Source of the DNA: CAVQSS01 sp963746605
Lineage (GTDB): Bacteria > Desulfobacterota > RBG-13-43-22
NCBI GenBank assembly: GCA_963746605.1
Contig: CAVVCH010000002.1
Span: forward strand, 124,001-188,000
Length of the DNA: 64,000 bases
Reading direction: 5' to 3'
Shown here: positions 1 through 8,612 of the stretch, in pieces
Layout: each line of letters begins with the position of its first letter
How positions within the stretch are numbered: position 1 is the first letter of the stretch
The notes under the pieces: model-generated
What the model saw: only the letters and a program-made list of their open reading frames with translations
Told to the model about the DNA's origin: nothing
Databases searched by the model: none
Made by a program: the position numbers and the translations under genes

Positions 1-545
1 TGGTGGCTCGGGGTACTCAAGAGGCCGTGGATTATTACCGGGTCCTGCTGGCCGAACTGGAACAACGGGTCCGGGACGGAGTCGCGGCCATCGAGGGGGA
101 GAAACACCGGATCTACTGGGAAGGCATGCCCATCTGGGGAAAACTGCGTCCCCTGTCGGACCTGCTGGAATCCCTCCGGACCTGCGTGGTGGCCTCTACC
201 TACTGCAACAGCTGGATCTTCGATCAACTCGATCCCGAGGAACCCTTTGAGAGCATGGCCCGGGCCTATACCGAACTGTTTATCGTCCGGGATGAAGGCT
301 ACAAGGAGGAATACATCGAAAACTGTTTCCGGCGGTTCAAGTTCGACGGGATTATCTTCCATGATGCCCGAACCTGCCCCAACAACTCCAACAGCCGCTA
401 CGGCATGCCGGAAAGGCTGGCGGAGCGGCTGGGGGTGGCGGTGCTGACAATCAACGGAGACTTGAATGATTTGCGCTGCTATTCGGAGGAACAGGCCAAG
501 ACGCAGATCGAGGCTTTTGTGGAACAGTTGGAGGAAAGACGCTGA
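1..545 (+). CDS. 2-hydroxyacyl-CoA dehydratase / benzoyl-CoA reductase subunit (HgdB/BcrB-C family), 5' truncated
   Basis: This is the C-terminal part of a subunit of the 2-hydroxyacyl-CoA dehydratase/benzoyl-CoA reductase family, which holds a [4Fe-4S] cluster and receives low-potential electrons from an ATP-driven activator. The frame is open at the window edge, so the N-terminal cluster-binding region is missing. In the visible 180 residues the family-type C-terminal half can be seen, with a VASTYCNSW segment near residue 65 and an ARTCPNNSNSRYG segment near 122-134. The activator gene follows about 160 bp downstream on the same strand and an acyl-CoA ligase after that, so the three plausibly form an acyl-CoA reduction or dehydration module. 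Whether the substrate is an aromatic or a 2-hydroxyacyl thioester cannot be decided here. Confidence 0.82.
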   Translation, partial: VARGTQEAVDYYRVLLAELEQRVRDGVAAIEGEKHRIYWEGMPIWGKLRPLSDLLESLRTCVVASTYCNSWIFDQLDPEEPFESMARAYTELFIVRDEGYKEEYIENCFRRFKFDGIIFHDARTCPNNSNSRYGMPERLAERLGVAVLTINGDLNDLRCYSEEQAKTQIEAFVEQLEERR

Positions 546-597
546 AAGCGACGAGCGCCAAGGGATATGCCATAAAAATCGGCTACCCGGATTTTTT

Positions 598-675
598 GTA
601 GGGGCGGGTTTAATACCCGCCCGCCTCGGCCGGTTTAGGATAACAAGCGGCGGGTGGGGGTAAACCCCACCCCTA
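598..675. repeat. Paired GC-rich hairpin intergenic repeat
   Basis: Two adjacent perfect or near-perfect hairpins lie between the dehydratase and activator genes. The first pairs GGGCGGGT with ACCCGCCC around a TTAAT loop (601-622), the second pairs GGGTGGGG with CCCCACCC (652-672). The outer ends, GTAGGGG and CCCCTAC, are also complementary, so the element could fold as one cruciform-like unit. It resembles REP-type dispersed intergenic repeats; no second copy was noticed in this window. No T-run follows, so it is not a classical terminator. Confidence 0.6.
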
Positions 676-705
676 CGAGAAGAACCGGATTATGCGAAAC
701 TAGGG

Positions 706-1494
706 ATGGACGTTGAGATGATCTTCTGCGGAGTTGACGTAGGCTCCTCCACCACCAAGGTGGTTTTGATTGATGGGGAGAAGAAGCTCCTGGGCTGGGC
801 CGTCCGCCGGTCCGGGACCGATTTCGCCGGTATGGCCGAGATCATCCTCCGGGAGGCCCTGGAGATGGCCGGAATGAAGGCGGTTCCCCATTATCTGCGG
901 ACTATTTCCACGGGCTACGGCCGCAAGAACGTGCGCTACAGCCAGGGGGACAAAACGGAGATCAGTTGCCATGCCAAAGGGTGCTATCATTATTTTCCCC
1001 AGGCCATGACCGTGATCGATATCGGCGGGCAGGACAATAAGGTCATTCAATTGGATGCCCAAGGGCGGCGTCTCAATTTCAAAATGAACCGGAAATGCGC
1101 TGCCGGCACCGGGGCCTTTTTGGAGGAAATGGCCCTGCGTCTGGATATCCCGCTGTCCGAAATGAATCGGTTGGCGGTTCAATCCACCGACCCGGTGGAG
1201 CTGGGGAGCTTCTGTACGGTTTTCTCGGCCACCGAAGTCTTGGAAAAGATCCGCCAGGGAAGGCTGGTCAGCGATATTGTCAAGGGACTGTTTCTTTCAG
1301 TGCTCAAAAGGGTCATGGAGATGGACCTGCTGACCGCCCAGGTGGTCATGACCGGCGGGGTGGTGGCCTACAATCCTTATCTGGTTACCATGATGGCGGA
1401 ATTGCTCCAGCGGCCGGTCCGGGTGCCGGAACACCCCCAGTTGACCGGGGCGTTGGGGGCGGCCCTGTTTGCGGCGGAGGGGGCCGCGGACTGA
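706..1494 (+). CDS. ATP-dependent activator of 2-hydroxyacyl-CoA dehydratase (BadF/BadG/BcrA/BcrD family)
   Basis: The activase hydrolyses ATP and injects a low-potential electron into its partner dehydratase or reductase. It is an ASKHA-fold homodimer with one [4Fe-4S] cluster bridged between subunits. Visible motifs are the phosphate loop GVDVGSSTTK (residues 9-18), TGYGR (69-73), DIGGQD (105-110) and the two candidate cluster cysteines C131 in NRKCAAGTG and C170 in GSFCTVF, spaced as in HgdC. At 262 residues it has the length of the single-domain activators. The start at 706 or the methionine four codons later (718) are both possible; no strong ribosome site decides it. It follows the partial dehydratase subunit, its likely electron acceptor. 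Only one activator-type gene is present, which fits a HgdC-like homodimer better than the BcrA/BcrD heterodimer. Confidence 0.9.
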   Translation: MDVEMIFCGVDVGSSTTKVVLIDGEKKLLGWAVRRSGTDFAGMAEIILREALEMAGMKAVPHYLRTISTGYGRKNVRYSQGDKTEISCHAKGCYHYFPQAMTVIDIGGQDNKVIQLDAQGRRLNFKMNRKCAAGTGAFLEEMALRLDIPLSEMNRLAVQSTDPVELGSFCTVFSATEVLEKIRQGRLVSDIVKGLFLSVLKRVMEMDLLTAQVVMTGGVVAYNPYLVTMMAELLQRPVRVPEHPQLTGALGAALFAAEGAAD

Positions 1495-1548
1495 AAAGAA
1501 TAATAATTACATACAGTTTGGAATTTCACATAAACAGGAGGACAGAAG

Positions 1549-3132
1549 ATGCTGAAGACCCGATGGATTCATATGGGAACGGCGTTGAAGATGAACGCCA
1601 CTAATTATCCGGACAAGCTGGGATGGCAGGACAAGAGCAGGGAATTCACGTTTAAGCAATGGAACGAACGTTCCTGCCGGATGGCCAACGCCTTGCGAAA
1701 AATGGGCGTCAACTACAAGGACCGGTTCGCCATCCTGGCCTTCAACCGGGGGGAATGGATGGACATCTATGCCGCCTGCGCCAAGGGGGGACAGATCGCC
1801 GTACCGCTCATGTTCCGGCTGGCCCCGCCGGACATCGAATACATCGTCAACCACGCCGGCTGCCGGGCCTTCATCGTGGAAGAGCCTTTTGTCCAGATGG
1901 TCAACGAAATCAAAGACAAACTACCGATACCCAAAGAAAATTATATCTTTCTGGGGGACGGACCGACCCCGGAAGGCTATGTGGACTATGAAGACTGGCT
2001 GGCCCAGGCCTCCCCGGAGGAGCAGGAGTACCTGGTGGATGCCGCCGATCCCTGGGTTTTCATGTACACCTCCGGTACCACCGGACGACCGAAGGGCGTA
2101 GTCCGTTCCCACGAAGCCAACATGTCCATGTACTACTTGAACAACGTCAACATGGGGGTCCTGCCTACCGACAAGGTCATGCTGGTCATGCCCATGTGCC
2201 ACGTGAATTCCATTTTTTATTCGTTTCCCTACACCCTGGTCAGCGCCCCGGTATTTGTCTACAATATGGTCTCTTTTGATCCGGAGGACCTTCTCCAGAC
2301 GATTTCCAAGTATCAGATCACCTTCACTTCGCTGGTACCTACCCATTACATCATGATCCTGTCCCTGCCGGAGGAGGTGAAAAACAAATACGACGTCTCT
2401 TCCATCCGGCAGTTACTGGTTTCTTCCGCCCCGGCCCGAAAAGATCTCAAACTGGCCATCATGCAGTATTTCAAGAATGCCGAACTCTGGGAGGCCTACG
2501 GGTCTACCGAAGGCGGTCTGGTGACGTTGCTAAGGCCCGAAGATCAGTTCAAGAAACTGGGTTCCATCGGCCGGGAAATCTTCGGGACCGACCGGATTAA
2601 GATTTTGGATGAAAACCGGCAGCCCGTTCCGGACGGGCAGGTGGGCGAACTTTTTTACCGGACTCCGCACCTGTTCACCGAATACTGGCAGGCACCGGAA
2701 AAGACCAAGGAAGCCTTTGAGGGTGAATGGTCCTCGGCCGGGGATATGGTCCGCCGGGATGAAGACGGCTATTATGTACTGGTGGACCGCAAGGCCAATA
2801 TGATCATCACCGGCGGCGAGAATGTCTATCCTTCCGAGGTGGAGAATGTTGTCGGCGAGCATCCGGCGGTAAGGGATGTGGCCATCATCGGCATCCCCGA
2901 TGCCAAATGGGGTGAGGCCATTAAAGCCATTGTCATCCTGAACGAAGGGTACCAGGCTTCTCCGGAATTGCAGAAAGATATCATGAATTTTTGCAGCGGG
3001 AAGATTGCCGGCTACAAGAAGCCGAAAACCATTGATTTCATCAAGGATGATGAGATGCCCCGGACCGGAACCGGGAAAATCCTGCACCGTATGCTCCGCG
3101 AAAAATACGGCACTTGGAGCGATCAACGTTGA
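1549..3132 (+). CDS. AMP-forming acyl-CoA synthetase (ligase)
   Basis: An ANL-superfamily enzyme that activates a carboxylic acid to its adenylate and then to the CoA thioester. The 527-residue protein has the P-loop YTSGTTGRPKG (173-183), an EAYGSTEGG adenine motif near 315, the hinge and aspartate region GDMVRRDEDGYYVLVDRK near 400-420, GGENVYPSEVE after it and the C-terminal catalytic lysine motif PRTGTGKILHR. A strong AGGAGG site precedes the ATG. It lies directly downstream of the dehydratase/activator pair, so it may supply the CoA ester that those enzymes act on. The substrate (aromatic, alicyclic or fatty acid) cannot be read from sequence; the overall pattern is nearest to medium- or long-chain acyl-CoA ligases. 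Confidence 0.88.
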   Translation: MLKTRWIHMGTALKMNATNYPDKLGWQDKSREFTFKQWNERSCRMANALRKMGVNYKDRFAILAFNRGEWMDIYAACAKGGQIAVPLMFRLAPPDIEYIVNHAGCRAFIVEEPFVQMVNEIKDKLPIPKENYIFLGDGPTPEGYVDYEDWLAQASPEEQEYLVDAADPWVFMYTSGTTGRPKGVVRSHEANMSMYYLNNVNMGVLPTDKVMLVMPMCHVNSIFYSFPYTLVSAPVFVYNMVSFDPEDLLQTISKYQITFTSLVPTHYIMILSLPEEVKNKYDVSSIRQLLVSSAPARKDLKLAIMQYFKNAELWEAYGSTEGGLVTLLRPEDQFKKLGSIGREIFGTDRIKILDENRQPVPDGQVGELFYRTPHLFTEYWQAPEKTKEAFEGEWSSAGDMVRRDEDGYYVLVDRKANMIITGGENVYPSEVENVVGEHPAVRDVAIIGIPDAKWGEAIKAIVILNEGYQASPELQKDIMNFCSGKIAGYKKPKTIDFIKDDEMPRTGTGKILHRMLREKYGTWSDQR

Positions 3133-3183
3133 TTTGCAATTGCTAGAGTCCTAATTGGATGTCAGATTGAAAAATATTTTTGG

Positions 3184-4390
3184 CTAGATATATTTCGCCA
3201 AATCTAACGCGCTGCGGGAGACGCCGAGTTTCACCTGGGGTTGGACCAATTCCAGCGAGGTCCACAAAAAAGGAATGAAGATCAGGTCCGTCCGGCACTC
3301 TTTCGTCAGGGAGTCCGAGTTCAGATCGGCCAGGCCTTCAGAAACCCGGGTTAAGGAGGACCAGACCAGGAAGATCCCTTCCCGGGCTTCCTCGGCCGGG
3401 AGGGTGACCGGGTGGAAGGAAGTCGGCAACCGGGGTCCTTCAACGGGCAGGCCCGCGGTTTGGGCCTGGGTCATTCTTTTTCCTAAGAGCAGAAAGAGCC
3501 GGGGGGCTATTTTGAAAGCCGGAAGCCAAAAATCGGGAACAGGGCCTCCCGCTTCCAGGATCTTATAAGCCTTCGTTCCGGGTAAAGGGCTGAACCTCCA
3601 GAAGGGTAAATGGAAAAAACCTTCGGGAATACCCGGCGCCTTGATGACCTCGTAACCGATTTTCTTGAAGCCTTTCCTGTCGGGTTCCCAGCCCGAATCG
3701 CATTGAGGGCAGAATAAGATACAGCTTTCATTTTCCGCCTCCAGATCCCATCCGCAATCAGGGCATAAAACCGGGAGGAAAGAGACCTTCCAGGAATAGG
3801 GTGCATCGCTTGGAGGCTGCGGAGAGTGGGGTCCATGCTCCGCCGTTTGAATCGCTTGATGTGAGATCCCATCGAACCAGGTGGAGGACTGCCGGTAAAA
3901 AGGGGCGTAGATTACGCTTTTCACCTCGCCGATATAAGCCTGCTCTTCCAGGGCGGATGTCCGGGAAAGGGTTATGGCAGCGGATCCCCTTCGTGCCGGA
4001 AAACGATGGAAATCGAAAAGTTCCTGATCGGCAGTCAGGCAATTTTCGCCGCGATTGAAGAGGGCCGGGCGCAGGTGCAGTGTTTGGGGGCGCAACCCGA
4101 GTGAGCTGGGAAAGAAAGCATCCGTTAAGGGCGAGAAAGGTATGATCGATTACTCTGGATTCAACAGCCGGCCGGAGAAGATGGAAGAACATCCCGCGAA
4201 AGCGGCCATACGGCACGAAGAGAATCCTGCCCGGGTCCGCCAACCCGGGATCCGGGGGGAGGTAATAGCGAAAAAAGTCTTCGGGAACCAGGTAATGACT
4301 GACCCGGCAGTAAGGGCAGGTCAAGATCCGATCGGTTTCACTTAAAACGATCGGCGCGCCGCACTGGGGACAGGAATAATCAATTTTCAT
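3184..4390 (-). CDS. Zinc-ribbon protein of unknown function, frame broken by one base
   Basis: Two overlapping frames on the minus strand join into one protein of about 401 residues if a single base is removed near 4113; the junction then reads ACFxPSSLGLRPQ-like sequence without a gap. The N-terminus has two CxxC pairs (C7/C10 and C25/C28) making a zinc ribbon, and a second ribbon in the middle carries CPDCGWDL and CPQCDSGW. The rest has no recognised motif. It starts only 6 bp after the stop of the SPFH/zinc-ribbon gene, so both are probably co-transcribed; the pair recalls the B. subtilis ydjG-ydjI arrangement, where a zinc-ribbon protein accompanies an SPFH protein, but that comparison is an inference. 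Function unknown. Confidence 0.7.
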
Positions 4391-4396
4391 GCGTCC

Positions 4397-5515
4397 TTAT
4401 ATTTTTTCCCCGCACTGATTACAGTGAACGGATCCCGAAAGATTTTCGGCCTGGCAATGGGGACATTTCAACGGTACCGGGGGGGTATCGACCGGTTGGC
4501 CGCAACGGGAACAAAAGCGGGCCTGGGGAGTCAGGTTCTTAAAGCAGTGCGGACACTGTTGAAGGACCAGCAGTTGATGGCCGCAAGCCGGACAGAAGCG
4601 GGCCTCCGGGCCGCAGGGTTGGTGACATTCCGGGCACTCCGGGGAAAACGGACCCGTCTGGGGATCGTTTTTTTTCAGATAATCCAACCAGAGGGCCGGC
4701 ATCATAAAACCGAGGCCCATTCCCATCCCCGAACCGGCCGGCCCGGGATTTTGGGCGGCCGTTTCCAGGGCCATGGCCGCCTTCATCTTTAGCAACTGAT
4801 TAAGGTCTTCAAAGACACCCAGGCGGCTTTTATCGTCGATGGCTTTTTGAACTTCGGGCGGCGGAGTAATGGAATTAATGTACAAGCCGGAGAGCCAAAG
4901 CCCGAAATGTTTTAAATCTTCCTGCAATCGCGCTTTCAAACCTTCGGCCAGGCTATCGTACTGGCCGGGCAGATTGAATAAGGTATCCAGTTTTTCTCCC
5001 AGATAATCATTAAACCGGGATACAATAACCCGGCTCAAATACTCCTCGATATCCACGGTGGTATAAATGCCCTGGGTGCCTACCAGCGAGTTGACCAGTA
5101 GTACGGGTTGAATCACCTGAATATTGAAAATTCCAAAGGCCCGCAAGCGGATCATTCCCAGTTGGTCATCTTTAAAGGCCACCGGGTCCCTGGTCCCCCA
5201 TTTTAAGTTGGGGAAGGTCCGGGTATTGACAAAGTAGACCTCGGCCCTCAGGGGACTGGTCAGCCCCCAGGGGAGGCTCGCTATCTTGGTCAGAATGGGG
5301 ATATTGGCCGTGGTCAACCGGTGACGGCCGGGACCAAAGGCGTCGTGCGCCTTCCCTTGATAAAAAAAGACCGCGGCCTGACTTTCCCGGACAATCAACT
5401 GTGCCCCCCATTTGATCTCTCCGGAGCCTTTTTCGGGAAGGCGATGGACAATTTCCATTCCGGTCTGGTCGAACCATTCGAGGACTTCCATAAAAATGAG
5501 ATTATCTGTTCCCAT
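4397..5515 (-). CDS. SPFH-domain (YdjI/virion-core-like) protein with C-terminal zinc ribbons
   Basis: The protein has an N-terminal SPFH/band-7-like domain typical of the YdjI or virion-core family and a zinc-rich tail. The tail carries three CxxC...CxxC ribbons in a row (starting CPECHQPC, CPHCFKN and CPHCQAEN). Between them lies a glycine/methionine-rich linker (GSGMGMGLGFMMP). The frame is open 16 codons further upstream, but the ATG at 5515 has an AAGGAGA site six bases ahead and begins with the conserved MGTDNLIFMEVLEW-type sequence, giving 372 residues. These proteins are thought to form membrane-associated scaffolds; no enzymatic residues are seen. The downstream zinc-ribbon gene is the likely partner. 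Confidence 0.8.
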   Translation of the reverse strand: MGTDNLIFMEVLEWFDQTGMEIVHRLPEKGSGEIKWGAQLIVRESQAAVFFYQGKAHDAFGPGRHRLTTANIPILTKIASLPWGLTSPLRAEVYFVNTRTFPNLKWGTRDPVAFKDDQLGMIRLRAFGIFNIQVIQPVLLVNSLVGTQGIYTTVDIEEYLSRVIVSRFNDYLGEKLDTLFNLPGQYDSLAEGLKARLQEDLKHFGLWLSGLYINSITPPPEVQKAIDDKSRLGVFEDLNQLLKMKAAMALETAAQNPGPAGSGMGMGLGFMMPALWLDYLKKNDPQTGPFSPECPECHQPCGPEARFCPACGHQLLVLQQCPHCFKNLTPQARFCSRCGQPVDTPPVPLKCPHCQAENLSGSVHCNQCGEKI

Positions 5516-5719
5516 GTCGGTCTCCTTGTCTCTGGATTTCCATAGAGAATCTATCGGGTTCAATGGCCCAGGGCTTTAACGCTGATTGTAAAATTAGTAA
5601 CTTAGAGCAGAATTCGGAGTCCGGAACATATTTGGAAAGCCCTTTCGCGGAAACCCGGCGGAACCCTACCCGTGTAGAGGGGGTACCCACCCAAAAGGGC
5701 GAGCGTCAAAAAAATAAAC

Positions 5720-5748
5720 TTGCCAAATACCTGACAATGACGTAAAAT
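5720..5748 (+). promoter_or_regulatory. Sigma70-type promoter of the rpsB operon
   Basis: TTGCCA (5720-5725) and TAAAAT (5743-5748) each match the consensus at five of six positions and are separated by exactly 17 bp. The site lies about 100 bp before rpsB, just upstream of a structured leader, where a ribosomal-protein promoter is expected. Confidence 0.65.
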
Positions 5749-5770
5749 ATAAAATTCATTATATTTCTCA

Positions 5771-5823
5771 CGCTTCTTCCCGCCCCGAGGGTGCTTAAAG
5801 CAGGGGGCCAACCGGGAAAAGCG
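5771..5823 (+). promoter_or_regulatory. Structured rpsB leader, candidate S2 autoregulatory element
   Basis: The leader can fold into a long stem: CGCTT plus TTCCCG (5771-5782, with C5776 bulged) pairs with CGGGAAAAGCG (5813-5823), about 11 base pairs. Inside it, CCCC (5783-5786) faces a G-run (5803-5807), and TGC...GCA (5792-5802) closes a TTAAA loop. It ends 26 bases before the start codon, ahead of an AAAGGAGG site. Leader RNAs that bind S2 and repress rpsB-tsf are known in several bacterial groups; that this is one is inferred from position and foldability only. Confidence 0.5.
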
Positions 5824-5849
5824 GTGGAAAAACCCTAAAGGAGGAATCG

Positions 5850-6704
5850 ATGTCGTATCTGTCCATGAAGCAGTTGTTGGAAGCCGGGGTCCACTTTGGT
5901 CATCAGACCAAACGCTGGAATCCCAAAATGAAACCCTATATTTACGGTGCCCGGAATGGGATCTATATTATCGATCTCCAAAAAACGGTCAACCTTTTTA
6001 AGACCGCCTATGAGTTCGTCGCCGACTCTGTGGCCCAGGGTGGGGCGGTCATTTTCGTGGGGACCAAGAAACAGGCCCAGGAATCAATCAAAGAGGAGAC
6101 GGAACGCTGCGGGATGTTTTATGTTAACCACCGCTGGTTGGGGGGTACTCTAACCAATTTTGTAACCATCCGTACGGGGATTGAACGCTTGAAATACCTG
6201 GAAGGGATCATTGCCGACGGCAGCGTCAACAAATTTACCAAAAAGGAAGCCTTGAGCCTGGATCGGGAACGGGAAAAACTGGAACGCAACTTGGGGGGCA
6301 TCAAAGAGATGCAGGTTCTGCCAAAGGCCATGTTCGTCATCGATCCTCACAAAGAACGGATCGCGGTGCTCGAGGCTCGAAAATTAAACATCCCGCTGGT
6401 GGCCATTGTGGATACCAATTGCGATCCCGATGAAATCGATTATATTATTCCGGGGAATGACGATGCCATTCGGGCCATTCGCCTGGTTACCGCCAAGATG
6501 GCCGATGCCTGTTTGGAAGGCAAGAAACGAATGGAAGAAAACCTGCAAGCCCAGGTCGACAAGGAGGGTTTGGAGAAAGAAGAGCTGCCGGAAACCGAGA
6601 CGAATGTCCCGGAACCCGAAATGCGCAAGGAAGCCGGCGGTCCTGAAGTGATTATCATCCGTCGGCTGGAAGAGACTACGAAACAGGGAGGTACGGAAAG
6701 TTGA
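5850..6704 (+). CDS. rpsB: 30S ribosomal protein S2
   Basis: S2 sits on the head-body interface of the small subunit and recruits S1. The N-terminus (MSYLSMKQLLEAGVHFGHQT, residues 1-20) and the following WNPKMKPYIYG are diagnostic, as are GGTLTNF near residue 99-105 and a IVDTNCDPDxIDYxIPGNDDAxR block near 187-210. At 284 residues it is some 40 longer than E. coli S2, owing to an acidic C-terminal extension after residue 230 that is rich in E and ends with VIIIRRLEE. A strong AAAGGAGG ribosome site precedes the ATG. It opens a unit that runs through tsf, pyrH, frr and beyond, and its stop overlaps the start of tsf. Confidence 0.98.
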   Translation: MSYLSMKQLLEAGVHFGHQTKRWNPKMKPYIYGARNGIYIIDLQKTVNLFKTAYEFVADSVAQGGAVIFVGTKKQAQESIKEETERCGMFYVNHRWLGGTLTNFVTIRTGIERLKYLEGIIADGSVNKFTKKEALSLDREREKLERNLGGIKEMQVLPKAMFVIDPHKERIAVLEARKLNIPLVAIVDTNCDPDEIDYIIPGNDDAIRAIRLVTAKMADACLEGKKRMEENLQAQVDKEGLEKEELPETETNVPEPEMRKEAGGPEVIIIRRLEETTKQGGTES

Positions 6705-7301
6705 ACATTACACCCGAATTAGTAAAAACCCTGCGGGATAAGACCCAAGCCGGGATCATGGATTGCAAGGAGGCCTTGAAGGAGGCCGATGGCGATATGG
6801 ACAAAGCGATCGATCATCTGCGTAAAAAAGGGTTGGCCACCGCGCAGAAACGGGCCGGCCGAGCCACCTCCCAGGGCCAAATCGGCTCCTACATTCATGC
6901 CGGAGGCAAGATGGGAGTCATGGTGGAGGTGAATTGCGAAACCGATTTTGTGGGCCGCACCGATCAATTCGGTGAATTCGTGCATAATATCGCCATGCAT
7001 ATCGCCGCTGCCAATCCGGTCTGTGTCCGCCGGGAGGAAATGCCGTCTTCCGTGGTTGAAAAGGAAAAGGAAATCTATCCGGGCCCAGGCCAAAGAGACC
7101 GGGAAACCGGACAAGGTGATTGAAAAGATCGTGGAAGGCAAGTTAGACAAATTTTTCAAAGATTCTTGTCTGCTGGAGCAGGCCTATGTCAAGAATCCGG
7201 ATATCACCATTACGGATTATCTCAATGACACGATTGCCCAGACCGGCGAAAGTATTACCATCCGGCGCTTCGCCCGATTCGTTTTGGGGGATGAGGCCTA
7301 A
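6701..7301 (+). CDS. tsf: Elongation factor Ts (short form), frame broken by one base
   Basis: EF-Ts is the nucleotide exchange factor of EF-Tu. The N-terminal UBA-like helices (ELVKTLRDKTQAGIMDCKEA) and the core TDFVGR motif are in the first frame up to about 7080; the remainder (RAQAKETGKPDKVIEKIVEG and the DYLND...RRFARF end) is one frame over. Removing one base from TATCCGGG at 7079-7083 restores EIYRAQAKETGKP and gives 199 residues, the size of the short EF-Ts found in Thermus, Aquifex and many Desulfobacterota. The start is a TTG overlapping the rpsB stop, with GGGAGGT before it. As the gene is essential, a sequence error is much likelier than a true mutation. Confidence 0.92.
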
Positions 7302-7310
7302 GGAGCGCTC

Positions 7311-8033
7311 ATGGCCGGGACCCGGAAAAAATTTACTCGAGTGCTTTTGAAGATGAGCGGGGAAGCCTTAGCCGGTGATCGGGGCTATGGGCTTGATGTC
7401 CGGGTAGTGAACAAAATCGCCCAAGAGATCAAGGAAGTGACGGCCCTGGGGACCCGGTTAGGTATCGTGGTCGGCGGGGGAAATATCTTTCGGGGGGTGG
7501 CGGCCAGCGCCCGGGGCATGGACCGGATCCAGGCCGATTACCTGGGCATGTTGGCCACCCTGTTTAACGCCGTGGCCATCCGGGAAACCTTGCTGACCTT
7601 TAAGGTGCCGGCGGTCGTCCTGTCGTCCCTGCCCATACCGGCCCTGGCGGAGACCTACTACCCTCAGGTCGGACGGTCGGAACTTGATCAAGGGAAGGTT
7701 TTGTTGTTGGCCGCCGGTACGGGCAATCCCTATTTTACGACCGACACGGCAGCGGCCTTGCGGGCGGCTGAATTGGGGGCGCAGGTCATTCTGAAGGCCA
7801 CGCAGGTAGACGGGGTCTATGACGACGATCCCCGGATCAACCCCCGGGCCAAGCTGTTCCAGGAAATGGATTATGACCGCTATCTCCAGGGCCGCCTGGA
7901 GGTGATGGACGCCACGGCCGTTTCCCTGGCCCGGGAAAATCGGATCCCGATCATCGTGTTCAATGGAATGATCAAGGGGAATTTAAAAAAAATCATCACC
8001 GGCGCTAAAGTCGGGACCATCATCAAGGGGTGA
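7311..8033 (+). CDS. pyrH: UMP kinase
   Basis: This hexameric amino-acid-kinase-fold enzyme phosphorylates UMP to UDP for nucleic acid and envelope precursor synthesis. The 240-residue length is standard. Motifs include the N-terminal LLKMSGEALAG segment (residues 8-18), VVGGGNIFRG near 55-64, GTGNPYFTTDTAAALRA near 136-152 and the VDGVYDDDPR element near 165-174. It starts 9 bp after tsf, with an AAGGAGCG site just ahead, and is followed at 3 bp by frr, the classic rpsB-tsf-pyrH-frr order. Confidence 0.97.
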   Translation: MAGTRKKFTRVLLKMSGEALAGDRGYGLDVRVVNKIAQEIKEVTALGTRLGIVVGGGNIFRGVAASARGMDRIQADYLGMLATLFNAVAIRETLLTFKVPAVVLSSLPIPALAETYYPQVGRSELDQGKVLLLAAGTGNPYFTTDTAAALRAAELGAQVILKATQVDGVYDDDPRINPRAKLFQEMDYDRYLQGRLEVMDATAVSLARENRIPIIVFNGMIKGNLKKIITGAKVGTIIKG

Positions 8034-8036
8034 GGG

Positions 8037-8594
8037 ATGATCGAGAAAATATACCAAGAGACCAGGGATAAAATGGAAAAAGCCCTGGAGGCCCTGAAAA
8101 AGGACTTAAGCCGGGTTCGAACCGGCCGGGCCACTCCGGCTATCTTGGATGGGATTCGGGTAACCTACTACGGGAGTCCGGTTCCGCTCAATCAGGTGGC
8201 CTCCGTGGCGGTGCCGGACAGCCGCCAAATTACCATCCAGCCTTGGGACCTCAAGGCCATCGGGGATATTGAAAAAGCGATTCTCAAATCGGAATTGGGA
8301 TTGACCCCGATCAATGACGGGAAGATCATCCGGATCAATATTCCCAGCCTGACTGAAGAACGCCGGCGGGACTTGGTCAAGATCACTAAAAAGATGGCCG
8401 AAGAAGCCCGGGTGGCCTCACGCAATATTCGGCGGGAGGCCAACGAGGCTCTAAAATCATCGAAGAAGGACAAGGCCATTTCTGAAGACGATCTTTTTAA
8501 AGCGCAGGATGAGGTGCAAAAGATCACCAAAGAAACCATTGAACGGGTCGACAAAATCGGGGAAGAGAAAGAAAAAGAGATCATGCAATTTTGA
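8037..8594 (+). CDS. frr: Ribosome recycling factor
   Basis: RRF splits post-termination ribosomes together with EF-G. The 185-residue protein shows the family core LSRVRTGRATPAILDGI (about 24-40), the YYGSPVPLNQVASV domain II entry and the C-terminal RDLVKITKKMAEEARVA helix followed by a lysine/glutamate-rich helix. The length matches E. coli RRF (185). It is placed 3 bp after pyrH, so translational coupling is likely. Confidence 0.97.
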   Translation: MIEKIYQETRDKMEKALEALKKDLSRVRTGRATPAILDGIRVTYYGSPVPLNQVASVAVPDSRQITIQPWDLKAIGDIEKAILKSELGLTPINDGKIIRINIPSLTEERRRDLVKITKKMAEEARVASRNIRREANEALKSSKKDKAISEDDLFKAQDEVQKITKETIERVDKIGEEKEKEIMQF

Positions 8595-8612
8595 TTTCTT
8601 TCCGAGTGGAGT

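Noticed and set aside
7079..7083. Programmed frameshifting in tsf
   Set aside because: No slippery sequence or stimulator is seen, and the same one-base pattern occurs in about twenty unrelated genes, so an error is simpler.
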